A DNA stretch of 23,939 bases, from contig UQMR01000033.1 of the NCBI GenBank assembly GCA_900542255.1, positions 1 through 23,939 on the forward strand. The letters are read 5' to 3'. Of the stretch, positions 7,569-15,347 are shown piece after piece (within the stretch, counting starts at the first letter, position 1; the number at the start of each line of letters is the position of its first letter). This DNA is from an uncultured Porphyromonadaceae bacterium. GTDB taxonomy: Bacteria; Bacteroidota; Bacteroidia; Bacteroidales; Barnesiellaceae_A. A program made the position numbers and the translations under genes. The notes beneath the pieces were generated by a model, which was given only the letters and a program-made list of their open reading frames with translations, made no database searches and had not been told where the DNA came from.

Positions 7569-8930
7569 ATGAAGAGATTTATAGCAAACAATATGCCGCG
7601 CTATCGGGCCCTGCTGGTCTTGGGAGTACCCATTATTCTCGGGCAGCTGGGTGTCATCATCATGGGTTTTGCCGATACGCTCATGATAGGACGGCATAGT
7701 ACCGACGAGCTGGCGGCATCGGCCTTTGTCAATACGATATTCAATCTGGTGCTTATTTTCAGCGCTGGTTTTGCATCGGGTATTACGCCCGAGGTGGGCG
7801 CGCTCTTTGGTCGGGGCGACAGCCGCGGTGTCGGCGCGGTGTTGCGCGATAGTTTGGCGGCCAATATTACGGTTGCCCTGCTGGCTATGCTGGTCATGCT
7901 GGCCATATACCCCTTTCTGCCATATATGGGGCAGCCTGCCGAGTTGCTTCCCTATGCCCGTCCCTACTACCTGGTGCAGGTGGCATCGCTTCCCTTTGTT
8001 TTGTTGTTCTATGGATACAAGCAGTTTACCGACGGGATAACCGATACACGTATCGGTATGTGGATTCTTCTGGGCAGCAACGTCCTCAATATTATATGCA
8101 ACTATATTCTGATATACGGTGCATGCGGTATGCCCGAGTTGGGTTTGACGGGAGCCGGTATCAGCACCCTCTTCTCGCGGGTTATGATGTATGCCGTGTT
8201 GGCCTTCATCTTTCATCGTACCGACCGTTACAAGGCCTTCCGCGAGGGATTTTCCGCTTCGCGGGTATCTCGGGCCGGCTTGGGTAAGCTCTATTCTCTG
8301 GGTTTCCCGCTGGGAATACAGACGGCCCTCGAAAGCTCGGCCTGGTCGCTCAGTGCAATCATGATAGGTTGGCTGGGAGCCATCCCCCTTGCCGCCTATC
8401 AAATCACAGTCACATTGGGTAATATCGGTTATATGGCCTATCTTGGCATGGGCTCGGCGGTAGCGGTACAGGTGAGCCGTTACACGGGAGCCTCTCAGTT
8501 TGGCGAGGTACGGGCGGTAGTGACCTCGGGAGCCCACCTGCTCTTTGCGCAGGCCTGCCTTACAGGAGTGTTGCTCTTCTTGTTACGCAACTTTATCCCT
8601 TCGTGGTTTACCGATGATGCCGAGGTGATCGCTGTCGTACAGACCCTCATTATACCGCTTATTATCTATCAATTTGCCGATGCCATACAGATAAACTATT
8701 CCAATGCCTTGCGCGGTCTTGCCGATGTGCGTGCACTTATGTATATCAGCTTGGCGGCCTTTTACTGTTTGGCCTTACCGGTAGCCTACCTTTGCGGTTT
8801 TACGTTGAATATGGGCGTAGTTGGTGTATGGATGGGTTTCCCCGTAGGGTTGTTTACGGTAGCCATCCTTTTCCGATGGCGTTTCGGCGTTTGTTTGCGA
8901 CGAATAGAGCGCGAGAGTGTCATTGTTTAG
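7569..8930 (+). CDS. MATE-family multidrug/metabolite efflux transporter
   Basis: The 453-residue integral inner-membrane protein is of normal MATE length and has about 12 hydrophobic segments in two halves. The N-terminal half contains the family pattern GVPIILGQLGVIIMGFADT, followed by MIGRHSTDELAASAFVNTIF and a second-helix region with GITPEVGALFGRGD. The matching second-half block is GFPLGIQTALESSAWSLSAI followed by MIGWLGAIPLAAYQI. MATE proteins export drugs, dyes or metabolites by Na+ or H+ antiport; the substrate here is unknown. Start ATG 7569 places the first membrane helix about 15 residues in and fits the -7 element 20 bases upstream. The gene is monocistronic: a terminator lies before its promoter and another lies 27 bases after its stop. 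Confidence 0.93.
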   Translation: MKRFIANNMPRYRALLVLGVPIILGQLGVIIMGFADTLMIGRHSTDELAASAFVNTIFNLVLIFSAGFASGITPEVGALFGRGDSRGVGAVLRDSLAANITVALLAMLVMLAIYPFLPYMGQPAELLPYARPYYLVQVASLPFVLLFYGYKQFTDGITDTRIGMWILLGSNVLNIICNYILIYGACGMPELGLTGAGISTLFSRVMMYAVLAFIFHRTDRYKAFREGFSASRVSRAGLGKLYSLGFPLGIQTALESSAWSLSAIMIGWLGAIPLAAYQITVTLGNIGYMAYLGMGSAVAVQVSRYTGASQFGEVRAVVTSGAHLLFAQACLTGVLLFLLRNFIPSWFTDDAEVIAVVQTLIIPLIIYQFADAIQINYSNALRGLADVRALMYISLAAFYCLALPVAYLCGFTLNMGVVGVWMGFPVGLFTVAILFRWRFGVCLRRIERESVIV

Positions 8931-8956
8931 AGACTTCTCCCCCTCCTTTCTGAAAT

Positions 8957-8992
8957 AAAATAGCCAACCGGTTTCAGGCGGTTGGCTATTTT
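8957..8992. terminator. Bidirectional terminator between the convergent MATE and DedA genes
   Basis: AAAATAGCCAACCG (8957-8970) pairs perfectly with CGGTTGGCTATTTT (8979-8992) around an 8-base loop. A-rich and T-rich flanks give a U-tract in either direction. The two genes converge on it from 8930 and 9012. Confidence 0.85.
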
Positions 8993-9011
8993 TATATGAC
9001 TGACAGATAAT

Positions 9012-9671
9012 TTATTTCGTTTCCTCGTTTTCGGAAGGAGGGGTTGTTGCAGGCTTTTTATGAGATATCACGCGGTAAATAAGGAAGAGAGCTACAACAC
9101 CCAGCAGAGCCCAGATGATTATTTTCAGTTCGTTGCTGTAATGTGTTATTGCACCGTCTAACTGTTCGGGGGTTACGACCGACCGCAATGCGTAGCCTAT
9201 GAGGGCGAGAATGGTGTTCCATATACCGGCTCCTATCGTGGTATAGAGTATGAATTTTCCGAAGTGCATCCGAGCCAACCCGGCGGGTATTGATATGAGT
9301 TGTCGCACACCCGGTACAAGTCGGCCTATCAGTGTCGATATGACGCCGTGTTTGTTGAAGAATGCTTCGGCGTTGGCTATTTTCGACGAGTCGAGCAAGC
9401 AGAGGTGTCCTATGCGGCTGTCGGCAAACTTATATACGATGGGGCGTCCTATCCACAAGGCGAAGTAGTAGTTGAATATGGCTCCCAAGTCGGCGCCTAT
9501 GGTTCCGAAGACGATGATTAACAAGAGGTTCAGCTCCCCGAAGTAGGCTGCGGGAGGTATTACTATCTCCGACGGGAAAGGTATAAACGAACTCTCGATG
9601 GTCATCAGCAGGGTGATGGTCCAATAGTTAAGGTGGTCTATGCACCACTGGATGAATGGAATTGATTGCAT
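9012..9671 (-). CDS. DedA-family (VTT domain) membrane protein
   Basis: The 219-residue inner-membrane protein shows both DedA hallmarks: the ESSFIPFPSE segment at 26-35 (acidic residue plus proline-rich re-entrant loop) and GRLVPGVRQLISIPAG at 116-131 with its conserved arginines. Hydrophobic helices near 46-75, 136-160 and 183-200 complete the usual layout; a short charged tail follows. DedA proteins support membrane homeostasis, and some members recycle undecaprenyl phosphate or flip phospholipids. Which lipid this one handles cannot be told. It lies leftward, convergent to the MATE gene, with its own promoter at 9762-9754 and an unusually structured leader. ATG 9671 gives the standard short N-terminus. 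Confidence 0.93.
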   Translation of the reverse strand: MQSIPFIQWCIDHLNYWTITLLMTIESSFIPFPSEIVIPPAAYFGELNLLLIIVFGTIGADLGAIFNYYFALWIGRPIVYKFADSRIGHLCLLDSSKIANAEAFFNKHGVISTLIGRLVPGVRQLISIPAGLARMHFGKFILYTTIGAGIWNTILALIGYALRSVVTPEQLDGAITHYSNELKIIIWALLGVVALFLIYRVISHKKPATTPPSENEETK

Positions 9672-9696
9672 GTTCTGTATCGTTTGTAGTGAGAGG

Positions 9697-9748
9697 GGCA
9701 GTTATGCAAAGGGGGTGATGCCATGACGCAGTAACTGCCTTTTTTGCA
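9697..9748 (-). repeat. Interleaved inverted repeats in the DedA 5' leader (pseudoknot-compatible)
   Basis: GGCAGTTA (9697-9704) has its reverse complement TAACTGCC at 9732-9739, and the adjoining TGCAAA (9705-9710) has its reverse complement TTTGCA at 9743-9748. The order A-B-A'-B' means both stems together would form a pseudoknot in the leftward transcript, or either stem alone a hairpin. The region lies between the predicted transcription start (about 9748) and the DedA start codon. No known riboswitch consensus was recognised. Confidence 0.4.
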
Positions 9749-9753
9749 TGGCT

Positions 9754-9762
9754 GCAAAGATA
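9754..9762 (-). promoter_or_regulatory. Promoter -7 element for the DedA gene
   Basis: Read leftward, TATCTTTGC (9762-9754) is a full TAnnTTTG match, about 85 bases before the ATG. No TTTG is evident 19-21 bases upstream. The rest of the 292-base gap between DedA and the glycosylase gene shows nothing further that I can name. Confidence 0.55.
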
Positions 9763-9963
9763 CGAATAAAATTTATACCTGTCGTATGATAGTGCTTTTA
9801 TTTGATATCTTTTCGGTAATATGCTGCCTTTATTGCGTATAGCGACTCTTATGGCTGTGCGGTACGGTGAGGCACGCTGGGCGGGACAGCCAATCGTAAC
9901 CGGGTCGGCACATGTGGTACCATTGCCCTTTGGCTTGCACATTGACGGCCGTGTGCCTGCGTA

Positions 9964-10533
9964 TCATATCAGCTTCTCCCAAATTTTTCGATAATATTCG
10001 GCTTTCCACTCCACCGGGCGCGGATAGGCTCGCGACGAGGAGGGCATGCGCCACAAGGTGACCTCCCGGTCGGCATATCGGGCAGGGAGATATTCACCCA
10101 CCGTCAGAGGAGCGCATCCGGTAGCTGTTTGCAGCGCTTCGGCTGCCTTTTGTCCTGTGGTTACAATGGTGTGACATTGCGGAATTCGGCGCAGGAGCTC
10201 GGCCACATTTGTAGGGCTTACTATCTGCAAAAAATTGTCTGAGGCGTTGTTTTTCAAGCGTACAACCTCTATGGCCGTATCGTACAGGGCTATGCCGTGA
10301 AGTTGGCAGAATTGCTCTATTTTCTCTTTGTCGAAACGCTTTTCGCTCGGTATTACGAAGTGGTTCTTGTCGCCGCTGGCGAGGTATCCCCATATTCGCC
10401 ACATGTCGTTGTTCCAGTTGGGATAGAAGAAATCCATGCACCACCGTGTCTGTGGCGGCGGGAAACTGCCTAACATGAGTACGCGGGCGTTGGCCGGGAG
10501 GAAGGGTTGCAGCGGATGTTTTTCGGTTGTCAT
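9964..10533 (-). CDS. Uracil-DNA glycosylase superfamily protein (HDG/Mug-like)
   Basis: This 189-residue protein has the alpha/beta fold signatures of the uracil-DNA glycosylase superfamily. Motif 1 is VLMLGSFPPP (about residues 18-27), followed by FYPNWNNDMWRIWG (36-49), which corresponds to the YYxxPxNxFW block of the Mug and hypoxanthine-DNA glycosylase groups. A central TIVTTGQKAAEAL strand-helix follows. The C-terminal motif 2 is MPSSSRAYPRP (163-173), equivalent to the DNA-intercalating NPS/HPS loop. Such enzymes remove deaminated bases (uracil or hypoxanthine) from DNA. The catalytic residue differs between subgroups and I cannot fix the substrate. The ATG at 10533 lies 80 bases from the dsbD stop in the same direction. 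No promoter is visible there, so it may rely on read-through past the intervening hairpin. Confidence 0.75.
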   Translation of the reverse strand: MTTEKHPLQPFLPANARVLMLGSFPPPQTRWCMDFFYPNWNNDMWRIWGYLASGDKNHFVIPSEKRFDKEKIEQFCQLHGIALYDTAIEVVRLKNNASDNFLQIVSPTNVAELLRRIPQCHTIVTTGQKAAEALQTATGCAPLTVGEYLPARYADREVTLWRMPSSSRAYPRPVEWKAEYYRKIWEKLI

Positions 10534-10550
10534 GACAGGTATATACTTTA

Positions 10551-10589
10551 CGGGGCTGCGGCAAACTCCAAGTTCTTGCCGCAGCCCCG
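10551..10589 (-). terminator. Strong 14-bp hairpin downstream of dsbD
   Basis: CGGGGCTGCGGCAA (10551-10564) pairs perfectly with TTGCCGCAGCCCCG (10576-10589) around an 11-base loop, 24 bases past the dsbD stop. No T-tract follows in the leftward direction, so it may be a partial terminator, a 3' mRNA stabiliser or a processing site before the glycosylase gene. Its first arm shares an 11-base core (GGGGCTGCGGC in the transcript) with the hairpin upstream of dsbD at 12620-12653. Confidence 0.6.
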
Positions 10590-10613
10590 AGATTGTTTGC
10601 AGGTAGATGTTTG

Positions 10614-12584
10614 TTATTTCTTGTAACCCTCTAATCCGGCATTGAGGAACTCTACAAAGGCATCTACATCTTCGTTAAATGAGTAGGAGCCTGTGAGGGG
10701 GTATCCCTCGTTATCCAGTAATACGTAGAAGGGCTGAGCGTTGGCTCCGAATTTGCTTCGTTGCAGGTAGCTCCACTTGTCGCCTACGGTCTTCAATACA
10801 CGTTCGGTACCGTTCTCGACTACCGTGATAGGTACGGCAAGCGGTGTTTTGTCGTCGACATAAAGCGATATAAGTACATACTCGTCACGCATGATGTCGC
10901 GTACCTTTTCGTCGCTCCATACAGCAAGCTCCATCTTGCGGCAGTTTACACAGCCGTAGCCGGTGAAGTCTACCATGACGGGTTTGCCTTGTTGCAGTGC
11001 GGCTTGCATACCTTGGTCGTAGTCTTCATATTCTGCAACTACTTCATCTTCGTAGAGCGAGAAGTCTTGCGTGCTCATAGGAGGAGCAAATGCGCTGACG
11101 GCTTTCAATGGGGCACCCCACAGTCCGGGTATCATGTATATGGCGAATGCCAGCGAGATGAGGGCCAGGAAGAAGCGAGGTACACTCACCTTGTTGTCGT
11201 CATCGTCATGCGGGAATTTTATCATACCCAGCAGATACAAGCCTAACAGGGCGAATATGACAATCCACAGGGCGAGGAACGTCTCCCGGTCGAGGATGTG
11301 CCAGCCGTAGGCAAGGTCGGCGACGGAGAGGAATTTCAGTGCGAAAGCGAGTTCGAGGAAGCCGAGTACTACCTTCACGCAGTTCATCCAGCCTCCCGAG
11401 CGGGGCATCGACTTCAACCACGAGGGGAAGAGTGCAAAGAGCGTAAAGGGCAGTGCCAAAGCGATAGCGAAGCCCAACATGCCCAATGCAGGTGCCAATA
11501 TAGAGCCCGTAGTTGATACCTCAACCAAGAGGAAGCCAATGATGGGACCTGTGCAGGAGAATGATACCAGCGTAAGGGTAAATGCCATGAGGAAGATGCT
11601 GAGCAATCCGCTCGTCTTCTCGGCCTTGCTGTCTACGGCGTTGCTCCATGATGCAGGCAGTGTAATCTCGAATGCTCCGAAGAAGGAGGCGGCAAATACG
11701 ACCAGCATCAGGAAGAAGAAGATGTTGAATATGGCATTGGTCGAGAGTGCGTTGAGTGCGCTGGCTCCGAAGATGAGCGTGATGATGAGTCCCAGTGCAA
11801 CATATATCACTATGATGGAGATGCCATAGGTGATGGCATCGCGAATGCCCTTCTTCTTGTCTTGCGCGCGTTTCAGGAAGAAACTTACGGTCATGGGGAT
11901 GATGGGCCATACACATGGAGTAAAGAGGGCGATTAATCCGCCTACGAATCCGGCAAGCAGGATATACCACCACGATTGCTCGGTAGGAATCTTCTCCTCT
12001 CCGGCTGTTGAGAGCTCGTCTATGACCGGACGCCACAGCGGATTTATCTCGGTATTGTCGGTGTTGTCCGATACATTGCTGCTTGCAGGAGCGGCCGTGG
12101 CGGTCTCTTTTGCGGCAACGGCCGAGGCGAAGTCAAACGGTACTTGTGTAGGAGGAAGGCAGTTCATGTCGTTGCAGGCGGCATATTCCAGATATCCGGT
12201 CACATGATATTGTGTGGTATCGGCTATTGTGATGCGTTGCACGAAAGTGCCTTTATCTACGAAGTATGTCAGTTCCATCTCGAACATCGAGTCGAATTCG
12301 CGGGTTATTTCGCTGGCAGGTGTCAGTCCGCCGTCCAATTCCACCCCCTCGGTGGTCTCCATCGTAATGGTAGCCGGGGTAGGGCCTCCGTCGGGAATAT
12401 CGGTCGAATAGAGATGCCATCCGGCATCTATTGTGGCATTGAAAACGATTTCTGCCTCGTGCTCCGACACCATTTTCAGCTCCGTTTCCCATTTAATGGG
12501 GTCAACGATTTGCGCCTGTGACGGGCTGCCGAGAGAGAATGCCGCAAGAGCCAGCAGGGAGATTTGCAACAGTTGTTTTTTCAT
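10614..12584 (-). CDS. dsbD: Thiol:disulfide interchange protein DsbD (protein-disulfide reductase)
   Basis: The 656-residue protein carries electrons from cytoplasmic thioredoxin across the inner membrane to periplasmic partners. All three DsbD modules are present. After a signal peptide (cleavage near residue 24), an immunoglobulin-like N-terminal domain carries Cys137 and Cys142 in YAACNDMNCLPP. A membrane domain with eight or so helices (about 205-500) carries Cys224 in FTPCVWPIIP and Cys344 in SFSCTGPIIG. A C-terminal thioredoxin domain carries CVNC at 545-548 (GYGCVNCRKME). Each of the six cysteines needed for the relay is there. It lies downstream of five leftward genes encoding TlpA- and Omp28-type proteins, likely clients or partners. 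A 104-base gap with a strong hairpin separates it from them, so its expression may be set apart from theirs. Confidence 0.95.
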   Translation of the reverse strand: MKKQLLQISLLALAAFSLGSPSQAQIVDPIKWETELKMVSEHEAEIVFNATIDAGWHLYSTDIPDGGPTPATITMETTEGVELDGGLTPASEITREFDSMFEMELTYFVDKGTFVQRITIADTTQYHVTGYLEYAACNDMNCLPPTQVPFDFASAVAAKETATAAPASSNVSDNTDNTEINPLWRPVIDELSTAGEEKIPTEQSWWYILLAGFVGGLIALFTPCVWPIIPMTVSFFLKRAQDKKKGIRDAITYGISIIVIYVALGLIITLIFGASALNALSTNAIFNIFFFLMLVVFAASFFGAFEITLPASWSNAVDSKAEKTSGLLSIFLMAFTLTLVSFSCTGPIIGFLLVEVSTTGSILAPALGMLGFAIALALPFTLFALFPSWLKSMPRSGGWMNCVKVVLGFLELAFALKFLSVADLAYGWHILDRETFLALWIVIFALLGLYLLGMIKFPHDDDDNKVSVPRFFLALISLAFAIYMIPGLWGAPLKAVSAFAPPMSTQDFSLYEDEVVAEYEDYDQGMQAALQQGKPVMVDFTGYGCVNCRKMELAVWSDEKVRDIMRDEYVLISLYVDDKTPLAVPITVVENGTERVLKTVGDKWSYLQRSKFGANAQPFYVLLDNEGYPLTGSYSFNEDVDAFVEFLNAGLEGYKK

Positions 12585-12619
12585 ATACGAATATTCATTT
12601 TACTCATTTATACACCGTA

Positions 12620-12653
12620 GGGCTGCGACGAAATCAATATTTCGCCGCAGCCC
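12620..12653 (-). terminator. Strong hairpin between the T9SS Omp28 gene and dsbD
   Basis: In the leftward transcript the arm from 12653 to 12639 (GGGCTGCGGCGAAAT) pairs with the arm from 12634 to 12620 (ATTTCGTCGCAGCCC) over 15 bp, including one G-U pair, around a 4-base loop. The G-U pair works only in the leftward strand, which fixes its direction. No U-tract follows, so it is probably an attenuating or processing stem within the cluster. No clear promoter motif was seen between it and dsbD. Confidence 0.6.
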
Positions 12654-12688
12654 CTTGTTTATGTCAGGCAGGGATGTGCATCCCTGTT

Positions 12689-14581
12689 TTACAGGATTAC
12701 TTTGTGTGTTTGTACATTACCATCGGCTGTTACACGTACAATGTATGCACCGCGGCCTTTCACGGGGCAGTCTATTGTAGTGAGGCCTTCTGCTTTGCGG
12801 GGCGATGCCTTGTACACGAGTGTACCATCCATAGCGTAAACCTCGACAGTCGTTGTGGCCGATGTCGTCAAGTCGGCTTCTACGCGGATGCCGTCGCCGG
12901 TACGGTAGGCACGGCTGGCAAATGCGTCGCCTTTGGTAGCCGTTACGGCCGAATTGTAGTCCGATATGTCACATTTTGCAGCGTTAACGATTTTTCCGCT
13001 CTGTACGTCTATAAGCAAAGCTACAACCTGACAGTTCTCGGAAACTAATACGTTGCTCGGCAAGTTGAGTTCGCGATAGTATTTGTAGGTTACATCACGT
13101 TCTATATTTTCGGGTATGCTGCCTATTATACCGGTTTCTATATCATCGTATATGGCGCGAGCCACTTCTTGATAATACATTTGTGCTGCGGGTATGCTAG
13201 CGGGTAGGTTTTCAAATCCACCCATAGGGCCGTATCCGCCGCCTGAGTAATAGTTCGATTGATTGTAGTTGCTGTCGCCCGGTTTGTTGACATCGTTTTC
13301 GATAATAACCAGTGCCAGTTGCATACCGATATTGCTACCTGATGTAGCAAATGTCGTAGCAGTTTGTGTATGCATCGACGTTTTGTTCTCGTCGGCCCAT
13401 TCGGCGTAGATTGATACATCTGCCCATCCGGGTTTGTTTATGTGGGTATTGTAGAAAGTAGGCATAGATTGGGGGTCACCCTCGGTTCCTGTGTCTCGCA
13501 TAGCCATGCAGAAAGGATAGCCCGTGGTGTAAGCGCTGAGGTAATTCATGTAGCTATTTACCTGCATGGGGTCGCCACCGTGTACGGCAATACCGATGAA
13601 ATTGTCGGGGTAGTTCTCGTTCATTTGCTCCATGTAGTAGATGCCTCTTACACAAAATCCGCACCATGTACCTGTAAGCTCTTCAACAACAACTCGCTTG
13701 GTGGGTTGGTAGGCTTGTGTGAAGATACAGCCCTCTTCTTGTATGCTCTCTCCTTTATTGATGGTTACCGATACGGTGAAGTTCTGCGGTTCGCCAGGGG
13801 TGGGAGCGGGCAGCGATTCGTTGAATGTAAATGTATGCGAGGCGTTAGGCTCTACACTGAGACCCTCGTAGGTGCGCGAGGTGGTGAAGTCGCCGCATGT
13901 GAGGGTTGCCGTATATTCGGTGATAGTGGTGGCACCGCCGGCTGTTACAGTACCCGAGAGACGTTGTCCGGCAGCAGCATTCTCTTGCAGGCGTTGGTAG
14001 CTGAGAGTCATCTCGGCAACCGGAGGAATACCTACAAAGATATCGTCGATGACAAGAAAGTCTTTGTTCATCGATACATTGACGAAAGCAATATATATTG
14101 TCTGTCCGGCAAAGGCGCTCAAATCATAGCTGTATTTGGCAAGATCTGAACGGATAGACAGATTCTCATCCAGCACGTTCGTAAAGTCTGTGGTTTCGAC
14201 ACCCGTGGTGGAGACGAGTACATCCAGCTTACCTATTTTGGTTGTGGTGCTGAGAGATACTGTTTGCGACTTGAAAGTTAATGTTTGTCCCTCTCCTACG
14301 ACAATGGCGGGTGTAATGAGCCAGTCTTCGGCAAGGCCTATGGGCGTGTACGACGAGTTGCTGACGGCCGCAGGATTACGGTCGACTTGCATTACCTGCC
14401 ATGCTATGCCCGGAGCGAAGCCATATTCTTGGGCTGCACTATTAGGGGTTCTGCCATCGATGTCGTGTGTTGTGAAGCCCTCCATACCATCGGAGAAATC
14501 ACACTCATAAGCAGTTTGGGCATTGAGTGCCGACATGCCGCACAGTAGCAAACCGGCAAGGGGTAATAGTCTTTTTTTCAT
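12689..14581 (-). CDS. Omp28-like thioredoxin-fold protein with T9SS C-terminal sorting domain
   Basis: The 630-residue secreted protein has a signal peptide cleaved near Ala21. Residues ~25-190 look like a cleaved-adhesin/choice-of-anchor jelly-roll domain, with YECDFSDGMEGFTTHDIDG at the start and FLVIDDIFVG at its end. A middle beta-sandwich (about 195-290) precedes the Omp28 domain, which begins VVVEELTGTWCGFCVRG, giving a thioredoxin-like CGFC pair at Cys307/Cys310. The last ~75 residues (VEVYAMDGTLVYKA, GAYIVRVTADG, THKVIL) form a type A T9SS sorting domain, so the protein should cross the outer membrane and be attached to the surface or released. Its substrate is unknown; a disulfide or peptide-trapping role is inferred from the fold. 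It follows the small T9SS gene by 11 bases and is the last of five tightly packed genes. Confidence 0.88.
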   Translation of the reverse strand: MKKRLLPLAGLLLCGMSALNAQTAYECDFSDGMEGFTTHDIDGRTPNSAAQEYGFAPGIAWQVMQVDRNPAAVSNSSYTPIGLAEDWLITPAIVVGEGQTLTFKSQTVSLSTTTKIGKLDVLVSTTGVETTDFTNVLDENLSIRSDLAKYSYDLSAFAGQTIYIAFVNVSMNKDFLVIDDIFVGIPPVAEMTLSYQRLQENAAAGQRLSGTVTAGGATTITEYTATLTCGDFTTSRTYEGLSVEPNASHTFTFNESLPAPTPGEPQNFTVSVTINKGESIQEEGCIFTQAYQPTKRVVVEELTGTWCGFCVRGIYYMEQMNENYPDNFIGIAVHGGDPMQVNSYMNYLSAYTTGYPFCMAMRDTGTEGDPQSMPTFYNTHINKPGWADVSIYAEWADENKTSMHTQTATTFATSGSNIGMQLALVIIENDVNKPGDSNYNQSNYYSGGGYGPMGGFENLPASIPAAQMYYQEVARAIYDDIETGIIGSIPENIERDVTYKYYRELNLPSNVLVSENCQVVALLIDVQSGKIVNAAKCDISDYNSAVTATKGDAFASRAYRTGDGIRVEADLTTSATTTVEVYAMDGTLVYKASPRKAEGLTTIDCPVKGRGAYIVRVTADGNVQTHKVIL

Positions 14582-14592
14582 AATGGTAGTTA

Positions 14593-15318
14593 TTAGCGGA
14601 TGATGATCTTGTGTGATTTTAGGTTACGGCCGTTCTCTACAAGGGTGTAGATGTAAATGCCTTTCGGCAGTCGTGCAGATACCCATTTTTCGCCCGAGGT
14701 GTTATCCAATGCGAAGCTGGCTACTTGTGCTCCTACCATGTTGCTGATTACTACCTGACGCGAAGCCTGCTTGTCGAAGCTGTAACGGCATACGAGGTTG
14801 TTGCCGCTTTGTGTCAGTTTGAATTGTATCGGCGCGGTGGTAAGACTCTCGCTGGCGAGGTATGCAGGGTAGTCGTATGTTACGGTTACGGCTTGATAGT
14901 CGGTACCCTCTTCATCGTCGACATTCATCACTATGTAGTATGCCGTAGCTTTTGATGTGTTGCCGTTCGGTATGAATTGCGTATGGAAGTCGGTCGTTTC
15001 TCCGCCTGCCGGCACTGTGATTACGCTGGTTTCTGTTGCGGTGGGTGCGTAGCAAGAGCCTCCCACACAAAGGGCTAAGAAGCTGTTGTCTTCATTGGAT
15101 ATGACGCTGGTTTGTATGACGATGTTTACATCGTGGTCGGTAGTGTTGCGCAGGATAGGCATCCACTCCATTTGTCCCATTATCTCGTCATATTCATACA
15201 GCGTTATGTTGGCTTCGTTTTCAAGCACTTCGCCGTTTTGTACAAACCGCACCGACTGCGCTTGCATGTATCCTGCTGCGCAAAGGGCAATCGATGCCAA
15301 AAGTAGAGTTTTCTTCAT
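14593..15318 (-). CDS. Small T9SS-sorted secreted protein of unknown function
   Basis: The 241-residue protein has a signal peptide cleaved near Ala20 and a C-terminal T9SS type A sorting domain. The latter is recognisable as QVVISNMVGAQVASFALD, then LPKGIYIYTLVENGRNLKSHKIIIR. The unique middle (about 22-165) looks like one beta-sandwich domain starting VRFVQNGEVLENEANITLYE. It contains a possible disulfide pair, Cys84 and Cys89, in LALCVGGSCYAP. I do not recognise a known catalytic family. It sits between the two Omp28-type genes (11 bases on one side, 29 on the other), which implies that it travels the same secretion route and may be a partner or client of the neighbouring thioredoxin-like proteins. 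Start ATG 15318 is supported by the signal peptide. Confidence 0.82.
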   Translation of the reverse strand: MKKTLLLASIALCAAGYMQAQSVRFVQNGEVLENEANITLYEYDEIMGQMEWMPILRNTTDHDVNIVIQTSVISNEDNSFLALCVGGSCYAPTATETSVITVPAGGETTDFHTQFIPNGNTSKATAYYIVMNVDDEEGTDYQAVTVTYDYPAYLASESLTTAPIQFKLTQSGNNLVCRYSFDKQASRQVVISNMVGAQVASFALDNTSGEKWVSARLPKGIYIYTLVENGRNLKSHKIIIR

Positions 15319-15347
15319 ATCTTATCCTTTCTTTTTTGAGTGGGTAT

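Noticed and set aside
9672..9963. Possible coding gene or known riboswitch between DedA and the glycosylase gene
   Set aside because: Short frames here have no coding character, and no TPP, cobalamin, SAM or other riboswitch consensus could be matched by eye.
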